Of a stretch of DNA of 21,994 bases, positions 1-6,417 are shown piece after piece (the stretch's first letter is position 1; each line of letters opens with the position of its first letter). Under the pieces are notes generated by a model, which saw only the letters and a list, made by a program, of their open reading frames with translations, did not search any database and was not told the origin of the DNA. The stretch lies in assembly GCA_902494815.1 (NCBI GenBank), contig CABUVB010000009.1:1-21994 (forward strand), in the 5' to 3' direction. A program made the position numbers and the translations under genes. The DNA comes from an uncultured Collinsella sp. (lineage in GTDB: Bacteria > Actinomycetota > Coriobacteriia > Coriobacteriales > Coriobacteriaceae).

Positions 1-18
1 CAGAGGACATAGCCTCTG
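1..18 (-). terminator. Possible terminator hairpin cut by the window edge
   Basis: CAGAGG (1-6) and CCTCTG (13-18) are perfectly complementary around a 6-nt loop. The hairpin sits just downstream of tRNA-Val on the minus strand. Any U-tract would lie outside the window, so the call is tentative. Confidence 0.35.
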
Positions 19-31
19 AGCTGCGAACATT

Positions 32-106
32 TGGTGGGCGTTAGAAGATTTGAACTTCTGACCTCTTCCGTGTCAGGGAAGCGCTCTCCCCCTGAGCTAA
101 ACGCCC
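32..106 (-). tRNA. tRNA-Val (GAC)
   Basis: A cloverleaf can be drawn on the minus strand. The acceptor stem GGGCGTT (from 106) pairs with AACGCCC, followed by discriminator A and an encoded CCA at 32-34. The anticodon loop CTGACAC has GAC at 72-74, which reads GUC/GUU valine codons. The gene lies 3 nt downstream of tRNA-Gly and must be cotranscribed with it from the promoter at 198-226. Confidence 0.95.
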
Positions 107-109
107 AAA

Positions 110-185
110 TGGAGCGGACAACGGGGCTCGAACCCGCGACCCCAACCTTGGCAAGGTTGTGCTCTACCAACTGAGCCATGTCCGC
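110..185 (-). tRNA. tRNA-Gly (GCC), copy 1
   Basis: The acceptor stem GCGGACA pairs with TGTCCGC, and CCA is encoded at 110-112. The anticodon loop TTGCCAA carries GCC at 150-152. The 76-nt sequence is identical to the two other tRNA-Gly copies at 2240-2315 and 2466-2541. It is the first gene of a two-gene unit with tRNA-Val. Confidence 0.96.
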
Positions 186-197
186 TTACGAGGATTA

Positions 198-226
198 ATC
201 TTACGTGATGCCCGCATCCTATGCAA
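198..226 (-). promoter_or_regulatory. Promoter of the tRNA-Gly/tRNA-Val unit
   Basis: On the minus strand a -35 box TTGCAT (221-226) is separated by 17 bp from a -10 box TAAGAT (198-203). The -10 ends 12 bp before the tRNA. Immediately upstream, about 227-246, is an A/T-rich inverted repeat (CTTTTCAAAAAAAG) that also precedes the other tRNA promoters in this window. It probably acts like an UP element. Confidence 0.8.
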
Positions 227-256
227 GAACTTTTTTTGAAAAGTTTTGCGACGCCC

Positions 257-271
257 TCGCGAACCTCGCGA
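257..271 (-). terminator. Weak hairpin downstream of the alpha-glucosidase gene
   Basis: Two TCGCGA hexamers (257-262 and 266-271) form a short hairpin about 55 nt past the alpha-glucosidase stop. A CAAAACTTTT stretch follows some 10 nt later. The loop is only 3 nt and the U-run is displaced, so it is a weak terminator candidate. Confidence 0.3.
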
Positions 272-326
272 AGACATCAGCCACCACGGAAGGCGCAGGC
301 AAACGCAAACTCGCCGCAAGAGGCCC

Positions 327-2060
327 TTACATCTCACCGAGCATGATCCAGGCAGAGCTGTCCTGCGCGAGTCTGCCGTCTGCAAGCGCTGATGAGGTGA
401 GCAGGACCCTGCCCGCCGGCAGCTCCACGGGTGCTGCACCGAAGTTCGTCACGCACGCCCAGCCGTTATCGCGGCGATAGGCGATGACGCCGCCCTCAGC
501 GCCCTCGGCACCATCCGCAAGACCGGTGCGCCCGTCAAGATCGAGCCACGCAAGATCGTTGGCGCACCCGCGCAGCTTGCGCCGCAGCCAGAGGGCGTCA
601 CGATAGAGCGCAAGCATCGATGTCGGGTCCGTTTCTTCCCTATCGGCAGCATAATCGGAAAACCATGCAGGCTGCGGCAGATGGGGCGCCGCATCAGCGT
701 CCGCCGGCGAAAACCCAAACGATCCGCCCTGCGCGGGATCGTCCGCCGCTACCCACGGCAGGGGCACACGACAGCCGTCGCGCCCCTTCTCGCGCTTCGG
801 TCCGCGCGTATTGGTTGCACTGGGATCTTCGAGTGCAGTCCACGGGATATCAGCCACCTCAAAAAGACCGAGCTCCTCACCCTGATACACATATGCCGAG
901 CCCGGAAGCGCCAGTTCAAGCAAAAGGGCCGCCCGCGCGCGGCGCTCGCCGAGTTCACGGTCCTCGTCATAAGACGACCCGTCGCGTAAGAGCCAGTCGA
1001 GCGCAATCTGGTGGTAGCGCGTCGCCTTGATTTGCGGCAGGGCATAGCGCGTCGCCACGCGCGGCACGTCGTGGTTGGAGAGTACCCAGGTCGAGGCGGA
1101 ATCGGATTCGATAGCTGCCTTCAAGCCCTCCTCGATTGCAGCGTGCATGTCATCATAGGTCCAAGTGGCCTTGGCAAACTCAAAGTTGAATGTCTGGCCA
1201 AGCTCGCTGGGACGCGCGTAGAGATACTGGCGCTCGGGCAGCACCCACGCCTCGGCAACGGCACTGCGCGGCGGATTATAGCGGTCGAACACGCGGCGCC
1301 ACTCGCGATAGATCTCGTGGACCTCATTGCGGTCCCACAGCGGATGGGTGCCGTCGTCAACCATGTCATCGCCCTCGGCGAGATGCCACCGGTCGAGGTC
1401 ATCGCGGTCGAGATCCTTGGCGAGACCCTGCGCCACATCAATGCGAAAGCCGTCGACGCCTCGATCGCTCCAAAACGCCAGGACGTCGCAAAAGAGCGCG
1501 TGAACCTCAGGGCATGACCAGTCAAAGTCCGGCTGCTCGGGCGTAAACATGTGCAGATACCACTGACCGTCCGCAACACGCGTCCATGCGGGGCCGCCAA
1601 AGTTGGCATTCCAATTGGTGGGAGGCAGCTCGCCATGCTCGCCGCGACCATCGCGGAAGATATAACGGGCGCGCTCGGGCGATCCGGGGCCGGCGGCAAG
1701 AGCGGCTTTGAACCAGGGGTGCTGGCTGGATGAATGGTTGGGCACGATGTCGACGATGACCTTGATGCCGCGCGCGTGAGCCGCAGCGATCATGTCATCG
1801 AAGTCGTCAAGCGAGCCGAGACGTGGATCGACATCGCAGTAGTCCGCCACATCATAGCCACCATCGACAAGAGGCGATGGGTAAAACGGGCTCAGCCAGA
1901 TGGCCTCGATACCCAGCCGCTCAAGATAGTCCATCTTCTGGGTAATGCCCGCGATATCGCCCAGACCCGAACCAGTCGAATCCTTAAACGAGCGCGGGTA
2001 GATCTGATAGATCGCGGCATCGGACATCCATGAGCGCGAAGAAGACTTTTCTGTAGCCAT
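327..2060 (-). CDS. GH13 alpha-glucosidase (alpha-amylase family)
   Basis: 577 aa, cytoplasmic (no signal peptide). Glycoside hydrolase family 13 enzymes of this type release glucose from the non-reducing end of short alpha-glucosides. The conserved GH13 regions are visible: DIVPNH (104-109), GFRID with the presumed nucleophile Asp208, AEAW with the acid/base Glu270, and NHD (329-331) with the third catalytic Asp331. The barrel is followed by a small C-terminal beta domain (about 500-577). Val209 after the nucleophile is the residue linked to alpha-1,6 preference in oligo-1,6-glucosidases and yeast isomaltase, so isomaltose or panose may be substrates; this is inference. I chose the ATG at 2060 because AAGGGAGA lies just upstream and the homologous region starts soon after; the frame upstream of it is tRNA sequence. 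No transporter or regulator gene is adjacent. Confidence 0.93.
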   Translation of the reverse strand: MATEKSSSRSWMSDAAIYQIYPRSFKDSTGSGLGDIAGITQKMDYLERLGIEAIWLSPFYPSPLVDGGYDVADYCDVDPRLGSLDDFDDMIAAAHARGIKVIVDIVPNHSSSQHPWFKAALAAGPGSPERARYIFRDGRGEHGELPPTNWNANFGGPAWTRVADGQWYLHMFTPEQPDFDWSCPEVHALFCDVLAFWSDRGVDGFRIDVAQGLAKDLDRDDLDRWHLAEGDDMVDDGTHPLWDRNEVHEIYREWRRVFDRYNPPRSAVAEAWVLPERQYLYARPSELGQTFNFEFAKATWTYDDMHAAIEEGLKAAIESDSASTWVLSNHDVPRVATRYALPQIKATRYHQIALDWLLRDGSSYDEDRELGERRARAALLLELALPGSAYVYQGEELGLFEVADIPWTALEDPSATNTRGPKREKGRDGCRVPLPWVAADDPAQGGSFGFSPADADAAPHLPQPAWFSDYAADREETDPTSMLALYRDALWLRRKLRGCANDLAWLDLDGRTGLADGAEGAEGGVIAYRRDNGWACVTNFGAAPVELPAGRVLLTSSALADGRLAQDSSAWIMLGEM

Positions 2061-2199
2061 GGGGCGTATCTCCCTTGCAACGAGGTTATGCGAGATGCCC
2101 ACGATGATACGCCCAAAGCGGACATTCGCAGCAAACAACGCCACAGCCACGACCCAAAACGCTCGCTCCCTCTCGGGTTCGAGCCTAGGAGATAGGTAC

Positions 2200-2231
2200 A
2201 AAAAAAGCCCGGCTACCGTAGTAGCCGGGCT
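2200..2231 (-). terminator. Rho-independent terminator after tRNA-Gly copy 2
   Basis: An 11-bp perfect stem AGCCCGGCTAC/GTAGCCGGGCT (2206-2216 with 2221-2231) closes a 4-nt loop. On the minus strand it is followed by a run of seven T residues. Confidence 0.92.
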
Positions 2232-2239
2232 GTTGCGTT

Positions 2240-2315
2240 TGGAGCGGACAACGGGGCTCGAACCCGCGACCCCAACCTTGGCAAGGTTGTGCTCTACCAA
2301 CTGAGCCATGTCCGC
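2240..2315 (-). tRNA. tRNA-Gly (GCC), copy 2
   Basis: Identical over 76 nt to copies 1 and 3. The anticodon GCC is at 2280-2282 and CCA is encoded at 2240-2242. It is the last tRNA of a Gly-Cys-Gly array. The 42-nt spacer upstream holds a terminator-like hairpin and no clear -35 box, so it probably depends on readthrough from the promoter before copy 3. Confidence 0.96.
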
Positions 2316-2321
2316 ATATGT

Positions 2322-2348
2322 AAAACAAAACGGGCGCCGGAGCGCCCG
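2322..2348 (-). terminator. Terminator-like hairpin between tRNA-Cys and tRNA-Gly copy 2
   Basis: A 7-bp perfect stem CGGGCGC/GCGCCCG (2331-2337 with 2342-2348) with a 4-nt loop is followed on the minus strand by TTTTGTTTT. It looks like an intrinsic terminator placed inside a tRNA array. Confidence 0.82.
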
Positions 2349-2357
2349 GATGTTGCC

Positions 2358-2431
2358 TGGAGGCGAAGCCCGGATTCGAACCGGGGGTAAAGGCTTTGCA
2401 GGCCTCTGCCTTACCACTTGGCCACTTCGCC
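2358..2431 (-). tRNA. tRNA-Cys (GCA)
   Basis: 74 nt with CCA encoded at 2358-2360. The acceptor stem GGCGAAG pairs with CTTCGCC and the anticodon loop CTGCAAA has GCA at 2397-2399. It sits between two identical tRNA-Gly genes and is bounded on both sides by hairpins with U-tracts. Confidence 0.96.
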
Positions 2432-2432
2432 G

Positions 2433-2455
2433 AAAAAGGACCGCCTAAACGGTCC
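2433..2455 (-). terminator. Terminator-like hairpin between tRNA-Gly copy 3 and tRNA-Cys
   Basis: A 6-bp stem GGACCG/CGGTCC (2438-2443 with 2450-2455) with a 6-nt loop is followed on the minus strand by TTTTT. It is short but has the form of an intrinsic terminator. Confidence 0.75.
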
Positions 2456-2465
2456 GGAAATGCAA

Positions 2466-2541
2466 TGGAGCGGACAACGGGGCTCGAACCCGCGACCCCA
2501 ACCTTGGCAAGGTTGTGCTCTACCAACTGAGCCATGTCCGC
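2466..2541 (-). tRNA. tRNA-Gly (GCC), copy 3
   Basis: Identical over 76 nt to copies 1 and 2, with anticodon GCC at 2506-2508 and CCA at 2466-2468. It is the first gene of the Gly-Cys-Gly array, directly downstream of a strong promoter. Confidence 0.96.
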
Positions 2542-2553
2542 TTGTGGGTTATT

Positions 2554-2582
2554 AATTTACGCGAGTTGTCCAAAAGACGCAA
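2554..2582 (-). promoter_or_regulatory. Promoter of the tRNA Gly-Cys-Gly array
   Basis: On the minus strand -35 TTGCGT (2577-2582) is followed after 17 bp by -10 TAAATT (2554-2559), 12 bp before the tRNA. The A/T-rich inverted repeat shared by the tRNA promoters precedes it at about 2583-2602. Confidence 0.78.
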
Positions 2583-2646
2583 GTACTTTTTTCAAAAAAC
2601 TTGTCTGCCGCATGTTCTTAGTAGCTAAACGCGCTAAAGCGATTGG

Positions 2647-3393
2647 CTAGGCACACGATTCCAGCGCTCCGCTAAACAGCTTCACCATCTGCACGCACGT
2701 GCCGGCGCCGTCCGTACGACGAGCAACCTCCACCTTATCGACGAGCATGCGCATAAGCTTGATACCACGGCCGCGCTCCTCAGATGCAACCGGTTCGCTC
2801 GTTTCATCGATAGCATAGCCGGCGCCTCGATCAAGCACCTCAATCACAACGCGATCGCCATAGGCCTGAACCGTCAGAACGCACCCGATACCGCCCGCAT
2901 GGTCATAGGCATTACCCAGCGCCTCCCCCGACGCCAATGCGACATCGTAGCGCTCGTCACGGCGCAACGGGAGCGATTCAAGGAGTTCGGCGATATGATG
3001 TCGGTAGTATGGAAGATTCTCGATACCCCGCCGGACCTCGACGCTCTTACTCCAGCGAGGCAGCTCCCCCACCGGAATGGCGGGAATAGACTCCCGTGCC
3101 GGCCCCGCGACATGAAGGATATCGACAAGACGAGCAATCTCCAAAAAGCGAACAACTTCGCCTGATGCATTGACGAGCGAAAGCAGGCCTTCTCGCCTCA
3201 TGAGCTCACGAGCGCGCGTAAGCAGGAATGCCAAGCCCGTCGAATCGATAAAGCCAACAGCCTGACAGTTGATGACGACACGACGCACGCCGCGGTCAAC
3301 CAAAGCATCCAACCGCCGACGCAGCGCAGGCACCGTGGCGATGTCGATATCGCCTGGTGGCGTCAAAACCGCTATGTCATTCCACTCATTCAT
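2647..3393 (-). CDS. STAS domain fused to an anti-sigma-type HATPase (partner-switching protein)
   Basis: 248 aa, soluble. Residues 5-95 form a STAS (anti-anti-sigma, SpoIIAA/RsbV-like) domain with IDSTGL; Ser51 matches the serine phosphorylated in that family. Residues 115-245 form a GHKL ATPase domain like SpoIIAB/RsbW. Its N box has Glu157, Asn161 and His165 (GEALGNAYDH), the G1 box is DRGAGY (188-193), and the glycine-rich box is GRGIKL (208-213). Kinase and kinase substrate are usually separate proteins; here they are one chain. The gene follows the PP2C-type phosphatase at 3472-5817 with a 78-nt gap, and the phosphatase is the natural candidate to dephosphorylate Ser51. No sigma factor gene is nearby, so the output is unknown. 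The ATG at 3393 with GGGGAA upstream is preferred over an in-frame TTG at 3411, which has no clear ribosome site. No terminator is seen after the stop, so transcripts may run into the tRNA array. Confidence 0.85.
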   Translation of the reverse strand: MNEWNDIAVLTPPGDIDIATVPALRRRLDALVDRGVRRVVINCQAVGFIDSTGLAFLLTRARELMRREGLLSLVNASGEVVRFLEIARLVDILHVAGPARESIPAIPVGELPRWSKSVEVRRGIENLPYYRHHIAELLESLPLRRDERYDVALASGEALGNAYDHAGGIGCVLTVQAYGDRVVIEVLDRGAGYAIDETSEPVASEERGRGIKLMRMLVDKVEVARRTDGAGTCVQMVKLFSGALESCA

Positions 3394-3471
3394 ACGACCA
3401 TGGTTCCCCAAAAAAGCCCACTCGATGCATTCGTTTCCTCAACCGTGCGGATTCAGCCCGCCCAGCGTCGT

Positions 3472-5817
3472 CTATGAACGACCCCGTAAAAACTCAAGGG
3501 ACACCAATGCAATGTCATCGTCCAGCGCCGATTCGGTAAATCGGTCAAGCTCGCCCAAGACCTTGCCGCAAATGCCCGACACGCCCTCCCCCGAAACAGA
3601 AAGCAGAAGATCGCGCAAGCGCTGCTCGCCAAAGAACGCTCCGGTGCGGTCACGGGCCTCAATCGTTCCATCCGTATACATGAAGAGCATGTCGCCGGGG
3701 GCGAACGTAAAGGCACCCGTCTCGTACACCATGCCTTCAAATGCACCGATTACGCCCGATTGGCACCCAAGCAGCTCGACCTCTCCCCCACGAGCCTCGC
3801 CGCCACCCAGCGGCATCGACTCTGGCCTGATGACCATGGTCGGAGGATGGCCCGCCGAACAATACGTCGCGCGTCCGGCTTTAAGGTCAATCTTGGCGAT
3901 AAACGCCGTCACGAACGTCTCGACCCTCGAAAAGCCCATGAGCATGCTGTTAAGGGAGCGTGCCATGCGGGCCGGTCCAGCGCCCTCCCAGGCATATGCC
4001 GTCAGGGCCGTCTTGACGAGCGCGGACATCGATGCGGCCTCAATGCCTTTGCCAGACACATCACCCAGAATCATGACGGCGCAATCGTCGGGAAGTCGGA
4101 TGAGCGTATAGAAATCGCCGCCGACCAACGCTGAGTTCGTGGCCGACAGGTACACCGAATCGGTTGCGATACCCGGAACATCCCCCAGGGAATTTCTCAT
4201 GCCAATCTGAAGGGTCTGAGCAATATGGCGCTCCTCGCGCTTTTGAGATTCGCCTTCGTAGATCAGTTCAAAGTCATGTGCCAAGTGCACCAAGTAGTCA
4301 TATTCAAGGTCATCAATCGGCTCTTGGCTGCCATCACGAAGCAGCAGCGCGCGCGTCGTCGGGCCTTTCGCAACAGAAGCAGGAACAATCGCGTCGTTAC
4401 TGTGCTTGCCATCACCCTCAGAGCGCGGGCGCCCCGCCTCGATGCCGGAGTCGACGTAGAGGCCCTGGCAAGGCAGACCGTGCGCCCTAAGCCAGCCTCC
4501 CATAGGCATCGATTCGTCAACGCGAGTTATACGGACGTGTTTAAGGTCCTCGGCACTCGTGCCGCCCAAAACAGATGCCTCAAAGCCGTCAGGGCCAGCT
4601 CCCAGACGTGCCGCCGGAGCCGTCGTAGAAAAGAAAAGCTTCTCGGGATCGTCCGGCAAAGCAACGCGACTGCCGCCTTCAAAATCTATGACGTAGGAAT
4701 CCAGATTGGCGTCATACTCAACAGGGCAAAAATGGCAGTTGAGCATATTGCAGATCTCGGACGATACCGCCTGGGTAGCCGCGGCGGAATCGTCTAGAAA
4801 GGTAAACAACTCATCACGTAAGACATTAAGCGAGCGGCCAAGCTCGGCCGTGCGACGAGAACGAAGGCTCGATGCCATGCCGACCAGCTGGATAGACAGG
4901 TAATCGCAAATGACCTCGAGTACATTAACGTCATAGGCAAGCGGTGCCTGGGGGCGTTTCCAACCAACTTCCAGCACGCCAAGGATCTGCGTACCGTAAA
5001 AAACGGGAAGACAGATCTCGCTACGGTACGGAGGCATATCCTGCATGCGCAACAGGTGCTTAGAACGATTGTCCAAATCCATAAACATGCCCGAGGCAAC
5101 ACGATCGCCCTCAAGGTCCTGCTGAATCGACAAGCGGCAAGCGCGCGACTCGCGAAGCACATACGTCGGGATGCCCGCACCATACGGCATAAACTCTGGC
5201 AGATAGCTATCCTCAAGCTCCTTAGAAACACCGCGGAGCTTAAAGCCGCCGCTCTCCGAAAAATAAATCGCAGCTCCAGAAGCATCGAGCGTTCCGACAA
5301 GCTGATTTAAAACGGTATCAAGCAGGCTGGGTAGCTCATCGGAGCCCACGGTGCTCATAATGACCGAGAGCGTGCCAGAAAGACGCTTATTCGCCACTCT
5401 AAGCTCCGATAACGCACGCTTGAGTTGACGGTCGTGAGAATACTGTTCCTCGATACTGTGAAGTGCCACCAGGACACGTGGCGCGCGGCGCCCAAAGATG
5501 CGTGGAGGCGTTACGGAGCCAGCGCGAACCAAGACGGGAATAAAGGAGCCGTCGCTCAACTTGAGCATCAGTTCGTTCTCGGAGCCATCAGTTTCAAATG
5601 GCAGACGATGTTCCGTCGCACGTTCAAAAGCGGACGAGTACAGCACGTCTTTAACATCTCCACCAATGACGTCGGCGCGTTCCTCGCACATCAAACCAAG
5701 TAAGCGATTATTCACATGCAGAATGGTTCCATTGAGCTCGCAGATGATGACAGCATCGCTCGTGATCTCGACTAGTTGGGCAACGTCTGCCCACTCGTTG
5801 CGTTCAAGCGTTTCCAT
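3472..5817 (-). CDS. PAS-GAF sensor with PP2C (SpoIIE/RsbU-type) serine phosphatase
   Basis: 781 aa, no membrane segment. An N-terminal PAS domain (about 9-122) is followed by a coiled-coil linker (about 126-150), a GAF domain (about 160-320), a second divergent GAF-like region (about 330-540), and a C-terminal SpoIIE-type PP2C phosphatase domain (about 555-781). Metal-binding motifs are intact: VGGDFY (Asp568), GDVSGKG (Asp586), YTDGTIEA (Asp716) and DDDIAL (766-771). Such proteins dephosphorylate STAS-domain anti-anti-sigma factors in response to signals sensed by PAS/GAF. The likely partner is the STAS-HATPase protein encoded immediately downstream. I chose the ATG at 5817, which has GGTGGGG 6 nt upstream; the in-frame GTG at 5829 overlaps that ribosome site. 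A tRNA-Leu terminator ends only 26 nt upstream, leaving little room for a dedicated promoter. The ligand of the sensory domains cannot be deduced. Confidence 0.9.
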   Translation of the reverse strand: METLERNEWADVAQLVEITSDAVIICELNGTILHVNNRLLGLMCEERADVIGGDVKDVLYSSAFERATEHRLPFETDGSENELMLKLSDGSFIPVLVRAGSVTPPRIFGRRAPRVLVALHSIEEQYSHDRQLKRALSELRVANKRLSGTLSVIMSTVGSDELPSLLDTVLNQLVGTLDASGAAIYFSESGGFKLRGVSKELEDSYLPEFMPYGAGIPTYVLRESRACRLSIQQDLEGDRVASGMFMDLDNRSKHLLRMQDMPPYRSEICLPVFYGTQILGVLEVGWKRPQAPLAYDVNVLEVICDYLSIQLVGMASSLRSRRTAELGRSLNVLRDELFTFLDDSAAATQAVSSEICNMLNCHFCPVEYDANLDSYVIDFEGGSRVALPDDPEKLFFSTTAPAARLGAGPDGFEASVLGGTSAEDLKHVRITRVDESMPMGGWLRAHGLPCQGLYVDSGIEAGRPRSEGDGKHSNDAIVPASVAKGPTTRALLLRDGSQEPIDDLEYDYLVHLAHDFELIYEGESQKREERHIAQTLQIGMRNSLGDVPGIATDSVYLSATNSALVGGDFYTLIRLPDDCAVMILGDVSGKGIEAASMSALVKTALTAYAWEGAGPARMARSLNSMLMGFSRVETFVTAFIAKIDLKAGRATYCSAGHPPTMVIRPESMPLGGGEARGGEVELLGCQSGVIGAFEGMVYETGAFTFAPGDMLFMYTDGTIEARDRTGAFFGEQRLRDLLLSVSGEGVSGICGKVLGELDRFTESALDDDIALVSLEFLRGRS

Positions 5818-5843
5818 CGTGGACCCCACCGTCTATCGGTAAC

Positions 5844-5865
5844 AAAAAAGCCTCCGAAAAGGCTT
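5844..5865 (-). terminator. Terminator after tRNA-Leu
   Basis: The 6-bp stem AAGCCT/AGGCTT (5848-5853 with 5860-5865) with a 6-nt loop is followed on the minus strand by a T run and TGTT. It lies 11 nt past the tRNA and 26 nt before the phosphatase start codon. Confidence 0.82.
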
Positions 5866-5876
5866 CTCAAATGCGA

Positions 5877-5966
5877 TGGTGTCGGAGGCGGGACTTGAAC
5901 CCGCATGACCAAAAAGCGGTCACTAGCACCTCAAGCTAGCGCGTCTGCCAATTCCGCCACTCCGAC
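5877..5966 (-). tRNA. tRNA-Leu (GAG)
   Basis: 90 nt with the long variable arm of a class II tRNA. The acceptor stem GTCGGAG pairs with CTCCGAC and CCA is encoded at 5877-5879. The anticodon loop TTGAGGT carries GAG at 5930-5932, which reads CUC/CUU leucine codons. It has its own promoter and terminator. Confidence 0.96.
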
Positions 5967-6023
5967 ATGCTATGTTGTTGATTTGCGGTTCGTTTTGTTG
6001 GAACCGCGCTTTCAACGAGGAAG

Positions 6024-6053
6024 ATAATAACCTATGATTCGAGAACTGTGCAA
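6024..6053 (-). promoter_or_regulatory. Promoter of tRNA-Leu
   Basis: On the minus strand -35 TTGCAC (6048-6053) is separated by 18 bp from -10 TATTAT (6024-6029). The shared A/T-rich inverted repeat ACTTTTTTCAAAAAAGT precedes it at about 6056-6072. The transcript would carry a leader of roughly 50 nt before the tRNA. Confidence 0.78.
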
Positions 6054-6110
6054 GCACTTTTTTGAAAAAAGTTTACGAATTTGTAAATGCGCAGGTAGAC
6101 GCTTATATCC

Positions 6111-6235
6111 GGCCCCGAATCGGTGTTGCCTCCCGGCGCGTCCTCGGGCATGAGCGATATTTTGCTGCGCACTTCGTGCTGCAAAATATCGCTCCCCCTG
6201 CGGAATGCGCCGGGAGGCAACACCGATTCGGGGCC
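6111..6235 (+). repeat. Giant hairpin element, copy 1
   Basis: A 125-nt near-palindrome. The outer arms 6111-6139 and 6207-6235 are perfectly complementary over 29 nt. Inside them lie GTCCTCGGGCAT (6140-6151) and CCCCTGCGGAAT (6195-6206), then a perfect 14-bp inner stem (6152-6165 with 6181-6194). The 15-nt tip contains GCAC-TTC-GTGC. The internal segments share GTCCTCG and CTGCGGAAT with copy 2, which lies in reverse orientation, while the arm sequences are unrelated. No U-tract follows on either strand, so it is not a plain terminator. Orientation is assigned by the GTCCTCG segment coming first. Function unknown. Confidence 0.85.
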
Positions 6236-6296
6236 TGCCAACACGTACTCCAAGCACCGTTCTCAAACATGTTCTGGGGGCTGATGCAAATTTGGT

Positions 6297-6315
6297 GGCT
6301 CGGCAAAGCCGAGCC
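6297..6315. repeat. Short perfect hairpin
   Basis: GGCTCGGC (6297-6304) and GCCGAGCC (6308-6315) pair perfectly around AAA. No U-tract is present on either strand. It lies in the gene-free stretch between the two giant hairpins. Confidence 0.8.
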
Positions 6316-6325
6316 CTTATATGGG

Positions 6326-6351
6326 GAGGCCGGAGCTAAAGCTCCGGCCTC
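6326..6351. repeat. 12-bp perfect hairpin
   Basis: GAGGCCGGAGCT (6326-6337) pairs with AGCTCCGGCCTC (6340-6351). It has terminator-like strength but no clear T run on either side. The rest of 6236-6417 contains no believable coding sequence; only a further small hairpin, CCTGC/GCAGG at about 6401-6419, was noticed. Confidence 0.8.
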
Positions 6352-6417
6352 ACTAACTTTCCCATTAGATTAAGTGAGCGATCGAGGAATCGCACCCCTC
6401 CCTGCCGCGTTGCCGCA

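Noticed and set aside
2061..2199. Promoter for the alpha-glucosidase
   Set aside because: A TATCAT box is present on the minus strand, but no matching -35 or clear operator was found at a suitable distance.
2061..2417. N-terminal extension of the alpha-glucosidase frame
   Set aside because: It runs through tRNA-Gly, tRNA-Cys and terminator sequence. The ATG at 2060 has a good ribosome site and fits the family N-terminus.
2185..2535. Open frame on the minus strand beginning MAQLVEHNLAKVG
   Set aside because: This is translated tRNA-Gly and tRNA-Cys sequence; the same peptide appears wherever this tRNA occurs.
6297..6351. The two short hairpins as intrinsic terminators
   Set aside because: The stems are strong, but no run of T follows on either strand and no gene ends beside them.
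6012..6373. Small open frames on both strands around 6012-6373
   Set aside because: They read the two arms of the giant hairpin, giving mirror-image peptides, and lack ribosome sites.
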